Of a stretch of 64,000 nt of DNA, positions 33,289 to 42,686 are shown piece after piece (position 1 is the first letter of the stretch; each line of letters starts with the position of its first letter). Made by a program: the position numbers and the translations under genes. The DNA lies in assembly GCF_010548305.1 (NCBI RefSeq), contig NZ_JAAGLV010000005.1, positions 1 through 64,000 of the forward strand. Direction: 5' to 3'. The notes under the pieces were generated by a model. That model did no database searches. It was not told where the DNA came from and saw only the letters and a list, made by a program, of their open reading frames with translations. The DNA comes from Streptomyces sp. SID13031. GTDB taxonomy: Bacteria > Actinomycetota > Actinomycetes > Propionibacteriales > Kribbellaceae.

Positions 33289-34860
33289 TCAGTCGTCTTC
33301 ACCGAAGGTGAGCCGGTCCCGGCTCGCCTCCGTGCCGCGGATCCGGGCGACGATCCGCGGCAGGTACGGGACGAAGAGCGCGAGCACCGTCAGTACGATG
33401 ATGACCAGGCTGAGCGGGCGGGTGAAGAACACGCTCGCGTCGCCGTTGGAGATGACCAGCGAGCGGCGGAACTGTTCTTCCATCGTGGGTCCGAGGATGA
33501 CGCCCAGGATGACCGGCGCGATCGGGAAGTCGAGCTTGCGCATGAAGAAGCCGGCCACGCCGATCAGCAGCGCCATCAGAACCTCGTACCCCGAACCCGA
33601 CAGCGAGTAGACGCCGAGACAGGCGAACACCAGGATCCCGGCGTACAGCAACGGCCGCGGCACCTTGAGCACCTGGACCCAGATCTGGATCAGCGGCAGG
33701 TTCATGATCAGCAGGATCAGGTTGCCGATGTAGAGCGACGCGATCAGCGTCCAGACGAGCGTGCCCTGGTCCTCGAACAGCTGCGGTCCGGGCTGCACGT
33801 TGAAGATCTGGAATGCGGCGAGCATCACCGCAGCCGTCGCCGACGTCGGCAGGCCGAGCGTCAGCAGCGGTACGAGAACACCGGAGAAGGACGCGTTGTT
33901 CGCCGCCTCGGGACCAGCGACGCCTTCGATCGCGCCGTCGCCGAACTCGTCCGGATGCTTCCGGCCGGCCTTCTTCGCGCGCCGCCGCTCGATCGTGTAG
34001 CTCAGGAACGTCGGTACTTCGGCGCCGCCGGACGGGATCGCGCCGAACGGGAAGCCGAGCGCGGTCCCCCGCAGCCACGGCGCCCATGAGCGCTTCCAGT
34101 CGTCCTTGTTCAGGTACCCGGTCCGCAGCCGGCCCTTCTCCAGTACTGCGGGCCGTTCCGGCGTACTGCGCAACTTCGATGCCACGTGCAACGTTTCGCC
34201 GATCGCGAAGAGACCCACGATGACGATCACCACGTCGACGCCGTCGAGTAGCCGCAAGGTACCGAACGTGTACCGCTGAGCACCGGACAGACTGTCGAGC
34301 CCGATCAGCCCGATGAACAACCCGACCGTCAGCGAGAGCAGGCCGCGGATGAGCGAGTGGCCGACCAGAGCCGTCACGGCGACCATCGCGAGCAGCGTGA
34401 TCGCGAAGTAGTCGGTCGACTGGAACTGGCTGGCCAGGTTGCCGATCGGCTTGGCGACGAACGTCAGCAGCACGGTCGAGATCGTGCCCGCGACGAACGA
34501 CCCGATCGCCGCCGTCGCGAGTGCGGCCCGGGCGCGACCCTTGAGAGCCATCTTGTGACCCTCGATCGCAGTCGCCACCGAGGCGGACTCGCCGGGGGTG
34601 TTGATCAGGATCGAGGTGGTGGACCCGCCGTACATGGCGCCGTAGTAGATGCCGGCGAACATGATGAAGGCGCCGATCGGGTCGGAGAAGTTGAAGGTGA
34701 TCGGCAGCAGCAGCGCGATCGTGAGCGCCGGGCCGATCCCCGGCAGGATCCCGACGAGCATGCCGAGGGTGACGCCGAGAACGGCCCAGAGCAGGTTCAT
34801 CGGGTGCAGAACGGTTCCGAAGCCGTGCAGGAGATCGCCGAAGACGGCCAGAGAGATCAC
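33289..34860 (-). CDS. tctA: Tripartite tricarboxylate transporter, large permease TctA
   Basis: A 523-residue, roughly eleven-helix membrane protein. The TctA signature is present early ([17 protein letters not shown] and [16 protein letters not shown]) and mirrored late ([18 protein letters not shown]). It is the ion-coupled channel subunit that works with TctB and the binding protein TctC. Start GTG 34860 overlaps the TctB stop as GTGA, so the subunits are translationally coupled. Confidence 0.93.
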   Translation of the reverse strand: MISLAVFGDLLHGFGTVLHPMNLLWAVLGVTLGMLVGILPGIGPALTIALLLPITFNFSDPIGAFIMFAGIYYGAMYGGSTTSILINTPGESASVATAIEGHKMALKGRARAALATAAIGSFVAGTISTVLLTFVAKPIGNLASQFQSTDYFAITLLAMVAVTALVGHSLIRGLLSLTVGLFIGLIGLDSLSGAQRYTFGTLRLLDGVDVVIVIVGLFAIGETLHVASKLRSTPERPAVLEKGRLRTGYLNKDDWKRSWAPWLRGTALGFPFGAIPSGGAEVPTFLSYTIERRRAKKAGRKHPDEFGDGAIEGVAGPEAANNASFSGVLVPLLTLGLPTSATAAVMLAAFQIFNVQPGPQLFEDQGTLVWTLIASLYIGNLILLIMNLPLIQIWVQVLKVPRPLLYAGILVFACLGVYSLSGSGYEVLMALLIGVAGFFMRKLDFPIAPVILGVILGPTMEEQFRRSLVISNGDASVFFTRPLSLVIIVLTVLALFVPYLPRIVARIRGTEASRDRLTFGEDD

Positions 34861-35354
34861 AGCCCCAGCACCCCCTCCGGCAGCGAGATGTCCAGAAACT
34901 GGGTGAACGCGATGTAGACGACGACCGCCATCACGACCGCGACGATGATGTCGCGGACGACCTGCCGGCTCCCGAGCACCCGCGCCGCGACGAAGAACAG
35001 CAACGCCGTCGAGATCAGGTAGCCCAGCGGTACGACCAGGAACGCGTAGAGCACCAGCAACCCGGACAGAGCGACCGGCTCGAACCAGCTGCGATCGCCG
35101 TCGCCCTTGATGCGGGTTGAACGCAATCCTTCGACCAGATACCCGATGGAGAGCAACAACCAGGCAACCGTGACCAGCAACGGAAAGAACCGCGGCCCCG
35201 CCGGATCGAGCCCCTTCGGACTCCGAATATCAAACACGCCCACCAGGAACGTGCCACTCAACACCACCAGCACGACAGCCGCGATGATCCGCACCAGCCT
35301 GGAGGCCTCAACCTCCACCTCGGAGGCCTTCACCGGTTCCTCGGTTGTGCTCAT
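34857..35354 (-). CDS. tctB: Tripartite tricarboxylate transporter, small permease TctB
   Basis: A 165-residue four-helix membrane protein of the TctB family, with a conserved first helix ([17 protein letters not shown]), [18 protein letters not shown], and two C-terminal helices. It stabilises or regulates TctA. The start overlaps the TctC stop as ATGA, and the stop overlaps the TctA start. Confidence 0.9.
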   Translation of the reverse strand: MSTTEEPVKASEVEVEASRLVRIIAAVVLVVLSGTFLVGVFDIRSPKGLDPAGPRFFPLLVTVAWLLLSIGYLVEGLRSTRIKGDGDRSWFEPVALSGLLVLYAFLVVPLGYLISTALLFFVAARVLGSRQVVRDIIVAVVMAVVVYIAFTQFLDISLPEGVLGL

Positions 35355-36346
35355 ATGATCCCCAGCTCCTTCAGCAGGGCCTCTACCCGGGTGGTTTCGT
35401 CGGCGATGAACTTCTTGGCGTCGTCGCCGGTTTTGAAGAAGTCGGTCCAGCCTTGCTTCTTGCGGATCTCGGCCCATTCGGGGGAGTTGTTGGCCTTGCT
35501 GACGAACTCGATCAGCCGTTGGCGGTCCGCGTCGGGGATGTCCGGCGGGGCGACGATCGCGCGCCAGTTCAGTACTTCTGCGTCGTACCCCTCGGACTTC
35601 ATCGTCGGGAGTTGTTTGCCGGCGACCGTCATCGCCTCGGTGCCCGTGGTGGCCAGGACGCGCATCTTGCCGGCTGTTATCTGCTCCTCGAACTCGCTCA
35701 GCCCGGAGATGCCGACCGTGACGTCGCCGGACAGGATCGCGGCCGTCGCCTCGCCGCCGCCGGAGTAGGAGATGTACTTGACCTTCGACGGGTCGGCGCC
35801 CGCGGCCTTCACCAGAGTGCCGGCGGTGATGTGGTCGGTGCCGCCGATCGTGCCGCCGCCCCAGCTGACCGAGGTCGGGTCGGCCTGGTACTTGTCGACC
35901 AGGTCCTTGAGGGACTTCAGTGGCGAGTCGGCCTTCACCACGAGTACTTCTTGCTCGGCGGTGATGGTGGCGATCGGGGTGGTGTCGGAGATCGTGATCT
36001 TCGACTGGTTCAGGGTCAGCGCGCCGACCATCACCAGGCCGGTGATCATCAGCGTGTGCGGGTCCTTGCGGTTCTTGGTGACCAGCTTGGAGATCCCGAC
36101 CGCACCACCGGCGCCGGTCACGTTGACGACCGAGACGGACCGGCCGGGCAGGAAGCCGTCCTCCTGGATCACGTGCTGGAGCTGGCGTGCGGTCAGATCC
36201 CAGCCACCGCCGGGAGCGGCCGGGACCATGATCTCGACGTTGCGGGACGGGAAGTCGCCGGCGACGCTGCCGCCCTCCAGGGCCGAGCAGCCGCTGAGCA
36301 GCAGGCTGACGGTCACCCCCGCGGCGACGATCACGGATCGTGGCAT
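35351..36346 (-). CDS. tctC: Tripartite tricarboxylate transporter, substrate-binding lipoprotein TctC
   Basis: A 331-residue extracytoplasmic binding protein of the Bug/TctC family. The lipobox SLLLSGCS anchors it at about Cys20. Family ligand-loop motifs are present (VPAAPGGGWDLTAR near residue 42 and SWGGGTIGGTDHITA near 165). These proteins bind citrate and other carboxylates. ATG 36346 has a strong AAGGAGG. It is the first gene of the tctCBA operon, divergent from the IclR regulator, which probably controls it. Confidence 0.93.
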   Translation of the reverse strand: MPRSVIVAAGVTVSLLLSGCSALEGGSVAGDFPSRNVEIMVPAAPGGGWDLTARQLQHVIQEDGFLPGRSVSVVNVTGAGGAVGISKLVTKNRKDPHTLMITGLVMVGALTLNQSKITISDTTPIATITAEQEVLVVKADSPLKSLKDLVDKYQADPTSVSWGGGTIGGTDHITAGTLVKAAGADPSKVKYISYSGGGEATAAILSGDVTVGISGLSEFEEQITAGKMRVLATTGTEAMTVAGKQLPTMKSEGYDAEVLNWRAIVAPPDIPDADRQRLIEFVSKANNSPEWAEIRKKQGWTDFFKTGDDAKKFIADETTRVEALLKELGII

Positions 36347-36475
36347 CTGGGTACCTCCTTGTCACAGGCCTGAACGGGACCGTAGCAGCATTCCATCTGG
36401 AGGTACATAGATTCCGTTCCGCGGACCGGCGGGTTATCGTCGGGAGATCGCGCAGGGAGCGGAAGGGGTGCGGGG
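36347..36475. promoter_or_regulatory. Divergent promoter region tctC / iclR-type gene
   Basis: 129 bp shared by two divergent operons of one apparent pathway. It contains ATTCC- and GTTCC-type half-sites (36390-36425) of the sort IclR proteins use, but no clean palindrome that I can defend. Confidence 0.35.
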
Positions 36476-37255
36476 ATGGATGTTGAGGGCGAGCTGCCGG
36501 GGGTGCGCAGCGTGCACCGGGCGCTGGATCTGCTCGAGCGCTTCGACGACGAGCACCCGCTCTGGACGTTGGCCGAGCTGACCGTCGCGAGCGGCCTGCC
36601 GAAGACGACCGTACTGCGCCTGGTGACGACCCTGGAGCAACGCGGGCTGGTCGCCTCGACGGGGCCGGGACGGTATGCGATCGGGCCGGGCTTCTTGCGC
36701 TGGTCGCGGTTGAGCAGCGCGAGCATGGAGATCCCGCCGGCCGTGCGCGCGGCGCTGAACAGACTGGCTACCGAGACCGGCGAGACGGCCAACCTCTACA
36801 TCCGGGTCGGGCGGACGCGCGTGTGTCTCGCGCAAGCTCAAGGGACGTTAAGTGTCCGGCACACGATCGCGGTCGGCTCTGCTCTTCCGTTGTGGGGTGG
36901 CGCTGCGTCGCGCGTCTTGCTGAGCGATCCGCCTGTGCTGGCTGAGGATCCGTCAGTGATCGACGCGGTCGCTGCTGAGTCGCCGCACGGCACAGACTTC
37001 GCCAAGCAGTTGCGGCTTGCCGCAGTACGGGCGGGGGAGCGGGGGTATGCCGTGACACACGGAGAGCGCGAATTGGGCGCTTCGGGCGTTTCCGCTCCGG
37101 TACTCCGATCCGATGGGCGCGTGGTCGCCGCTGTCGGGGTCGGCGGTCCGACGACGCGCTTCAGCGATGAGCGTCTGCCGGGGTATCTGACCGCCGTACG
37201 CCGCTGTGCCATGACGATCACCTCGAGTGGCTGGAGCGGTTTCAGTGCATCCTGA
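36476..37255 (+). CDS. IclR-family transcriptional regulator
   Basis: A 259-residue IclR-type regulator: N-terminal winged helix (WTLAELTVASGLPKTTVLRLVTTLEQRGLV, residues about 30 to 60) and a C-terminal effector domain (ETANLYIRVGRTRVCLAQ and VGVGGPTTRFSDERL). IclR proteins sense small organic acids. Its gene precedes the CoA-transferase and lyase and is divergent from tctCBA, so it most likely controls both halves of the locus. Confidence 0.92.
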   Translation: MDVEGELPGVRSVHRALDLLERFDDEHPLWTLAELTVASGLPKTTVLRLVTTLEQRGLVASTGPGRYAIGPGFLRWSRLSSASMEIPPAVRAALNRLATETGETANLYIRVGRTRVCLAQAQGTLSVRHTIAVGSALPLWGGAASRVLLSDPPVLAEDPSVIDAVAAESPHGTDFAKQLRLAAVRAGERGYAVTHGERELGASGVSAPVLRSDGRVVAAVGVGGPTTRFSDERLPGYLTAVRRCAMTITSSGWSGFSAS

Positions 37256-38447
37256 CCTGCTGGCCGGGGTGCGCGTGCTGGATCTGACGAACGTGCTGGC
37301 CGGTCCGTTCGCGGGGTATCAACTCGCGCTGATGGGCGCGGACGTGATCAAGGTCGAGGTGCCGGGGTCGGGGGATCTGGCGCGCAATCTCGGCGCTGAT
37401 CCCGCGCTGAGCAAGGCGGGGCTGGGGATCTCATTCCTGGCGCAGAACGCGGGGAAGCGCTCTCTGACGCTGGACCTGAAATCGCCCGCTGGTAAAGAGG
37501 TCTTCGAGCGACTCGTCCGCGAGGCAGATGTGCTGCTGGAGAACTTCCGTCCTGGTGTGCTGGAGCGGCTCGGGTTCTCGTGGGAGGTTCTGCAGGCGTT
37601 GAACCCCGGGCTCGTGTACTGCGCGGTCTCCGGTTTCGGGCAGACCGGGCCGATGCGCGGGCGGCCGGCGTACGACCAGATCATCCAAGGGCTGTCCGGG
37701 ATCATGAGTGTGACGGGGACCGCGGAGACGGCGCCGACGCGAACGGGGTTTCCGATCGCCGACACGCTCGGTGGGTATGCGGCGGCGTTCGCGATCTCGG
37801 CGGCGCTGGTGAAGCGCTCTCGGACGGGCGTCGGCAGCTTCCTCGACGTGTCGATGCTGGAGACCGCGATCGCGGCGATGGGCTGGGTCGTGTCCGACTA
37901 TGTGATCGGCGGGCGCGAACCACGGGCCATGGGCAACGAGAACGTCACCTCTGCGCCGTCGGGCACCTTCGAGACGGCGTCCGGTGCGCTGAACATCGCG
38001 GCCAACAAGCAGGAACAGTACGTCGAGCTCTGTACTGCGCTCGGCCGCCCGGAACTGATCGAGGACCCCCGCTTCGCTACCCGGGAGGCGCGCAAACAGC
38101 ATCGTCTGGAGCTCAAGCAAGAACTCGAGAAGACCCTCAGAGAGCGCTCTGCGACGGAGTGGGACGACCTACTGGCAGACAGCGGCGTGCCGGTTGCGCC
38201 GGTCCTGACTGTGGAACAGGCGCTGTCGTTGGAGCAGATAGCTGATCGCCGGCTGCTGCACGAGGTACAACTTCCCGGCGGAGAACGCTCACTGCAGGTG
38301 CTGGGAAGCAGCGTTCATGTTGACGGTGAGTCGGTCGGGCCGAAGGGGCGGCCGCCGGGGTTGAGTGAGCACACCGACGAGATCCTCGGTGAGCTCGGCT
38401 ACACCGCCGAGGAGATCTCCAGCCTTCACGAGCGGGGAGCTGTATGA
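37245..38447 (+). CDS. CaiB/BaiF (class III) CoA-transferase
   Basis: A 400-residue family III CoA-transferase, which moves CoA from an acyl-CoA to a free acid. It has LDLTNVLAGPFAGYQLALMGADVIKVE at the start, then LTLDLKSPAGKEVF and LLENFRPGVLERLGF. The catalytic Asp is expected in the conserved PAYDQIIQGLSG region. GTG 37245 is preferred: GGAG lies eight bases ahead, and it overlaps the end of the IclR gene by 11 bp. It is coupled to the lyase gene by ATGA. Candidate substrate: the acid imported by TctCBA. Confidence 0.92.
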   Translation: MHPDLLAGVRVLDLTNVLAGPFAGYQLALMGADVIKVEVPGSGDLARNLGADPALSKAGLGISFLAQNAGKRSLTLDLKSPAGKEVFERLVREADVLLENFRPGVLERLGFSWEVLQALNPGLVYCAVSGFGQTGPMRGRPAYDQIIQGLSGIMSVTGTAETAPTRTGFPIADTLGGYAAAFAISAALVKRSRTGVGSFLDVSMLETAIAAMGWVVSDYVIGGREPRAMGNENVTSAPSGTFETASGALNIAANKQEQYVELCTALGRPELIEDPRFATREARKQHRLELKQELEKTLRERSATEWDDLLADSGVPVAPVLTVEQALSLEQIADRRLLHEVQLPGGERSLQVLGSSVHVDGESVGPKGRPPGLSEHTDEILGELGYTAEEISSLHERGAV

Positions 38448-39280
38448 CGGACAAGGCCCAGGAAGCCGCGGACTGGTGGGCGACCTCGATCACCGATATC
38501 GAGCCGGGAACGATTCGCCTGCGTGGTTACGCGATCGAGGAGCTGATCGGCGGGGTGAGCTTTCCGCAGCTGATCTGGCTGATGGTCAGCGGTGAGCTGC
38601 CGACCGAGGAGGAGGCCAGGCTTCTGGAACTCACTCTCGTCGCAGCGGTCGACCACGGACCCCAAGCGCCTTCGATCGCAGCGGCAAGGATGGCGGCCTC
38701 CTGCGGCCTCGCGCTCAACAACGCGATGGCGACCGGCGTCAACCTCCTCGGCGACGTCCACGGCGGGGCCGGCCAGCAGTGCATGGAGGTCCTCCACGAA
38801 CTGAAGGCAGCAGTCGACGCCGGCGAGTCGCCGACGAAGGCGGCCCGGGCGCTCGTAGCGGAGTACAAGGAACGCAAGGCCTTCATCCCCGGCTTCGGCC
38901 ACCGCTTCCACCCGATCGACCCAAGACGCGACCCGCTGATGCACGCGATCGAGCGCGCCGCCCGCGACGGAATCGTCGAAGGCCATTACCTGGAAGTCGC
39001 CCTGGCCCTGGAATCAGTACTGGCTGAAGGCAAGAAGCCGATCCCGATGAACGTCGACGGCGCCACCGCGACCATCTACGCAGAGCTCGGCCTCGCTCCC
39101 GAACTGGCGCGCGGCCTCTTCGTCCTCTCGCGATCAGTCGGCCTGCTCGCCCATGCCCGGGAGCAGCAGCTCGACCCGACCCGCATCAAAGGCCCACTGC
39201 CGAAGAGCATCACCGCCACCTACACCGGCGCGCCACCGCGGAAGTTGTCGGAAGGTTCACCGGTTGACGGCCACGCCTGA
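38444..39280 (+). CDS. Citryl-CoA lyase-like protein (citrate synthase superfamily)
   Basis: A 278-residue protein, much shorter than citrate synthase (about 430) and close in size to citryl-CoA lyase. The catalytic triad is kept: His in GDVHGGAGQQ, His in PGFGHRFHP and Asp in MNVDGATATIYAELG. It lacks the N-terminal part of true synthases. The expected reaction is cleavage of citryl-CoA (or a homologue) to acetyl-CoA and oxaloacetate. Start ATG 38444 overlaps the CoA-transferase stop. Together with that enzyme and the Tct importer it suggests a citrate-type acid catabolic route. Confidence 0.85.
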   Translation: MTDKAQEAADWWATSITDIEPGTIRLRGYAIEELIGGVSFPQLIWLMVSGELPTEEEARLLELTLVAAVDHGPQAPSIAAARMAASCGLALNNAMATGVNLLGDVHGGAGQQCMEVLHELKAAVDAGESPTKAARALVAEYKERKAFIPGFGHRFHPIDPRRDPLMHAIERAARDGIVEGHYLEVALALESVLAEGKKPIPMNVDGATATIYAELGLAPELARGLFVLSRSVGLLAHAREQQLDPTRIKGPLPKSITATYTGAPPRKLSEGSPVDGHA

Positions 39281-39294
39281 GGCAGAATGACGAA

Positions 39295-39915
39295 ATGCCG
39301 GAAGACGAGACCATCACCGAGCAGCGGGTTCGCAACCGCTGGGGCGAGGGCGACCGGCTGCGCGTCGAGATCCTGGAAGGCGCCGGCCGGCTGCTGTCCG
39401 AGCTGGGTGGCGAAGACGGTCTGACCATTCGCGGCGTCGCCCGCGCGGTCGGGATCGCGCCGGCCAGCATCTACCAGCACTTCGCGGACCGGGCCGCGTT
39501 GATCGACGGCCTGGTGGACTACGAGTTCGGGCTGCTGGTGAAGGCCATGAGCGAGGCCGACGAGAGCCTCGACCCAGCGGACGTGATGGGCCGGGTGCGA
39601 GCCCAGGTCCACGCTCACCGCGACTTCGCCGACGCCAAGCCGGGGCACTACCGGTTGCTATTCGGTAAGGCCACCCGCCGGGCGGTCAGTGGTGAGCGCC
39701 CGATCAACGGTCCGCTGCTCGAGGTGTTCACGAGCTTCATCGCCGCCTTCGATCGCTGCGAAGAGGCCGGGCACACGCTCCGGGTCCCTAGTCAGCGAGC
39801 CGCCTCACTGGTCTTCGTGAGCGTGTACGGGCGGGCCGCGCTGCTGGACGGGGTCCGGATCGAGCAGCCGGGTGAAGACTTCCTCGACGATCTCGTCTCG
39901 CTGATCTTCGCCTGA
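39295..39915 (+). CDS. TetR-family transcriptional regulator
   Basis: A 206-residue TetR-type regulator. The HTH is at about residues 43 to 65 (TIRGVARAVGIAPASIYQHF, family-typical, then ADRAALIDGL). The C-terminal ligand domain is of the WHG type (PGHYRLLFGKATRR). It starts 14 bp after the lyase gene, but faces, and more likely regulates, the P450 operon 110 bp downstream, where tandem repeats resemble TetR half-sites. Confidence 0.9.
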   Translation: MPEDETITEQRVRNRWGEGDRLRVEILEGAGRLLSELGGEDGLTIRGVARAVGIAPASIYQHFADRAALIDGLVDYEFGLLVKAMSEADESLDPADVMGRVRAQVHAHRDFADAKPGHYRLLFGKATRRAVSGERPINGPLLEVFTSFIAAFDRCEEAGHTLRVPSQRAASLVFVSVYGRAALLDGVRIEQPGEDFLDDLVSLIFA

Positions 39916-39977
39916 CCTTCCCTCACTTACTGTGATCTCAATCTCACTGCCTGGTTCCGCGGACCCAAGTTACCTAA

Positions 39978-40010
39978 CGTTTGTTCAGTAAGAAAACATT
40001 CGTTCGGTAA
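39978..40010 (+). promoter_or_regulatory. Tandem operator-like repeats before the P450 gene
   Basis: CGTTTGTTCAGTAA (39978-39991) and CATTCGTTCGGTAA (39997-40010) are direct repeats spaced 19 bp start to start, just upstream of the P450 start at 40026. Their GTTCGGTAA core is TetR-half-site-like. Their neighbour is a TetR regulator gene. Confidence 0.5.
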
Positions 40011-40025
40011 CTCTGGGGAGCGACG

Positions 40026-41240
40026 ATGTCCGAAATCATTCAGGACCTGCCGGCCTATCCGATGGCTCGTGGCGGCTGCCCGTTCGATCCGCCGCCGGAG
40101 CTGGACCGGTTGCAGGCGGAGGATCCGCTGTCCCGGGTCAACCTCTGGGACGGCAGTACCCCGTGGATGGTGACCCGGTACGACCACAGCCGTCAGCTCC
40201 TCGCCGACCCGAGGATCAGCTCCGACCCGCGCAACGACGGATTCCCGTTCACGAATGCTGCCCAGTCGCAGAACCGGGGACAGTTCAACGCCTTCATCGT
40301 CCGCGACGATCCGGAGCACGCCAGCCAGCGCCGGCTGGTGACCGCGGACTTCATGATCAAGCGGGTCGAGGCGATGCGGCCGCGGATCCAGGAGATCACC
40401 GACGGCCTGATCGACGACATCCTGGCCGGCCCGAAGCCCGTCGACCTGGTCGAAGCCCTCGCGCTGCCGCTGCCGTCCCTGGTGATCTGCGAACTGCTCG
40501 GCGTCCCGTACGCCGATCGCACCCTCTTCCACCGGCTCGGCAAGACGCTGCTCCGGCGGGACAACACCGCTGAGCAGAGCCGGGCAGCGAGCGAGGAACT
40601 CCGGGAGTACTTGCGCGGCCTGGTGAAGCGCAAGGACGACGAGCCGGGTGACGATCTCCTCAGCCGCCTGATCGTGGAGCAGTTGCGGACCGGGCAGCTG
40701 GGCATCGAGGACGTCGTCGACATGGGCCTGCTGCTGCTGATCGCCGGCCACGAGACGACCGCCAACATGATCGCTCTGGGCACCGTTGCCCTGCTGGAGA
40801 ACCCCGACCAGCTCGACGCGCTCCGCGCCACCGATGACCCGAAGGTGGTCGCGAACGCCGTCGAGGAGCTGCTGCGCTACCTGACCATCGTCCACAACGG
40901 GCGCCGGCGGGTGGCGCTGGAGGACATCGAGATCGACGGACAGGTGATCCGCAAGGGCGAGGGCGTGATCGTCGCGACCGAGATCGCGAACCGGGACGAG
41001 GAAGCCTTCCCGGATCCGGACAAGCTCGACATCCACCGCTCTGCCCGCCACCACGTCGCCTTCGGGTACGGCGTACATCAGTGCCTTGGGCAACCACTTG
41101 CCCGGGTCGAGCTGCAGGTCGTCTACAGCACCCTGTACCGGCGGATCCCGACCCTCGCGCTCGGGGTTCCGGTGGAAGAGCTGCCGTTCAAGCACGACAT
41201 GGCCATCTACGGCGTGCACGCGCTGCCGGTGACCTGGTAA
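40026..41240 (+). CDS. Cytochrome P450
   Basis: A 404-residue soluble bacterial P450. The haem-binding loop is FGYGVHQCLGQPLARVEL with the thiolate Cys at about 353. The oxygen-activating I-helix is LIAGHETTANM, the K-helix is EELLRYLT, and the meander has NRDEEAFPDPDKLD. It is preceded by WMVTRYDHSRQLL near the start. The substrate is not readable. The next two genes supply its electrons (3Fe-4S ferredoxin and FAD reductase), giving a complete class I system. Confidence 0.95.
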   Translation: MSEIIQDLPAYPMARGGCPFDPPPELDRLQAEDPLSRVNLWDGSTPWMVTRYDHSRQLLADPRISSDPRNDGFPFTNAAQSQNRGQFNAFIVRDDPEHASQRRLVTADFMIKRVEAMRPRIQEITDGLIDDILAGPKPVDLVEALALPLPSLVICELLGVPYADRTLFHRLGKTLLRRDNTAEQSRAASEELREYLRGLVKRKDDEPGDDLLSRLIVEQLRTGQLGIEDVVDMGLLLLIAGHETTANMIALGTVALLENPDQLDALRATDDPKVVANAVEELLRYLTIVHNGRRRVALEDIEIDGQVIRKGEGVIVATEIANRDEEAFPDPDKLDIHRSARHHVAFGYGVHQCLGQPLARVELQVVYSTLYRRIPTLALGVPVEELPFKHDMAIYGVHALPVTW

Positions 41241-41259
41241 ACGAGAGAAGGGAACTGAG

Positions 41260-41454
41260 ATGAAGGTCGTTCTCGATCAGGACAAGTGCATCGGTTCCGG
41301 ACAGTGCGTGCTGTCGGCGCCAGAGGTTTTCGACCAGCGCGATGACGACGGCATCGCCGTCCTGCTGGAGGAGACGCCCGAGGCCGGCGCCGAGGAAGGT
41401 ACGCGAGAAGCCGCGCGGATCTGCCCGGCGCTCGCGATCGCGGTGGCGGAGTAG
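41260..41454 (+). CDS. 3Fe-4S ferredoxin
   Basis: A 64-residue one-cluster ferredoxin typical of actinomycete P450 partners. Cluster cysteines are in DKCIGSGQCVL (two Cys) and ICPALAI (one Cys); the middle Cys position is filled by Gly/Ser, giving 3Fe-4S. It lies 19 bp after the P450 gene and transfers single electrons to it. Confidence 0.95.
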   Translation: MKVVLDQDKCIGSGQCVLSAPEVFDQRDDDGIAVLLEETPEAGAEEGTREAARICPALAIAVAE

Positions 41455-41460
41455 CCGCGC

Positions 41461-42648
41461 GTGATGGAACACGTGATCGTCGTCGGTGCCTCGGCCGCGG
41501 GTCTCACCGCGGCCGAGGCGTTGCGGCGCGAGGGATATGCGGGGGAGCTGACGATCGTCGGCGAGGAGCGACACTCGCCGTACGACCGGCCGCCCCTGTC
41601 GAAACAGATTCTCCGCGGCGCCTGGGACAAGGAACGGATCGTACTGCGCTCCGACGAACTGCTCGCCGACCTGAACGCAGCGTGGATCCTCGGTACTGCG
41701 GCCAGCGCGCTCGACGCGTTGGGGCGCAAGGTGACTCTCGCCGACGGCCGCGTGCTCGCCTACGACGGTCTGGTCATCGCGACCGGCGCGACTCCACGGA
41801 GGCTGCCGTTCGGACATGACCTGGCTGGGGTGCATCTGCTCCGCACGCTCGACGACACGCTGGCCCTTCGCGACGGGCTTCGACAAGCCCGGACGGTGGC
41901 GATCGTCGGCGCAGGTTTCCTCGGTGCCGAGGTGGCGGCGGTGGCTCGCGAGCTTGGCCTGGCGGTCACGATGATCGACCCGCTGCCCGCACCGATGATC
42001 AGGCAGTTCGGCGCCGAGATGGGCTCATTGCTGGCGCAGCTGCATCGGGGCCACGGCGTGGATGTCCGCTGCGGCATAGCGGTCAGCGCGTTGACGGGCG
42101 ACGAGGGCCGAGTCACCGGTGTCGAACTCGCCGACGGTTCGCAGGTACCGGCCGACCTGGTCCTTGTCGCGGTCGGTGCGACACCGGCCACCGGCTGGCT
42201 CGCCGGCAGTGGGCTGGTCATCGGCGATGGTGTCGAGTGCGACCAGTACTGCGTTGCCGCACCCGGCGTCGTCGCCGCCGGTGACGTGGCTTCGTGGGAC
42301 CACCCCGGTGTCGGCCGCCGACGCTTGGAGCATCGGATGAATGCGACCGAGCAGGCGACCGCCGCGGCGAAGAACCTGCTGGGGCAGAGCATTCCGTTCG
42401 AGCCGGTCTCCTACTTCTGGACAGACCAGTACGACGTGAAGATCCAGGTCTACGGCAGATCCGGCGACGACCTCGACTTCCGCATCGTCGCCGGCGATCC
42501 CGCCGACGGCCGGTTCGCCGCGCTGTACGGCGACGGCGAGCGGGTGACCGGCGCGCTCGCCTGGAACCTCCCGCGCCAAGCCCGGGTGCTACGCGAGCAC
42601 GTCGCCCGAAGAACTCCTTGGAGTTCCACGGAAACGGAAAGCCTGTAG
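41461..42648 (+). CDS. FAD-dependent ferredoxin reductase
   Basis: A 395-residue NAD(P)H:ferredoxin oxidoreductase of the putidaredoxin-reductase type. It has the FAD motif VVGASAAGLTAAEALRREG, the NAD motif VAIVGAGFLGAEVAAVAREL, the linking ATGATPRRLP, and the FAD-ribityl Asp segment VVAAGDVASW. It reduces the preceding ferredoxin. GTG 41461 has GGAG nine bases before; ATG 41464 is also possible. Confidence 0.94.
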   Translation: MMEHVIVVGASAAGLTAAEALRREGYAGELTIVGEERHSPYDRPPLSKQILRGAWDKERIVLRSDELLADLNAAWILGTAASALDALGRKVTLADGRVLAYDGLVIATGATPRRLPFGHDLAGVHLLRTLDDTLALRDGLRQARTVAIVGAGFLGAEVAAVARELGLAVTMIDPLPAPMIRQFGAEMGSLLAQLHRGHGVDVRCGIAVSALTGDEGRVTGVELADGSQVPADLVLVAVGATPATGWLAGSGLVIGDGVECDQYCVAAPGVVAAGDVASWDHPGVGRRRLEHRMNATEQATAAAKNLLGQSIPFEPVSYFWTDQYDVKIQVYGRSGDDLDFRIVAGDPADGRFAALYGDGERVTGALAWNLPRQARVLREHVARRTPWSSTETESL

Positions 42649-42653
42649 GCCTA

Positions 42654-42680
42654 CACCGACCGTCTGGCCCGAGGTCGGTG
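42654..42680. terminator. Hairpin between convergent operons
   Basis: CACCGACC (42654-42661) pairs perfectly with GGTCGGTG (42673-42680) over an 11-nt loop, between stops at 42648 (plus) and 42687 (minus). It serves both operons. Confidence 0.6.
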
Positions 42681-42686
42681 CGGCGC

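Noticed and set aside
38138..38151. CAGAGAGCGCTCTG palindrome resembling the operator at 25842-25859
   Set aside because: It lies deep in the CoA-transferase coding sequence at codons for RERSA; common codons explain it and there is no promoter nearby.
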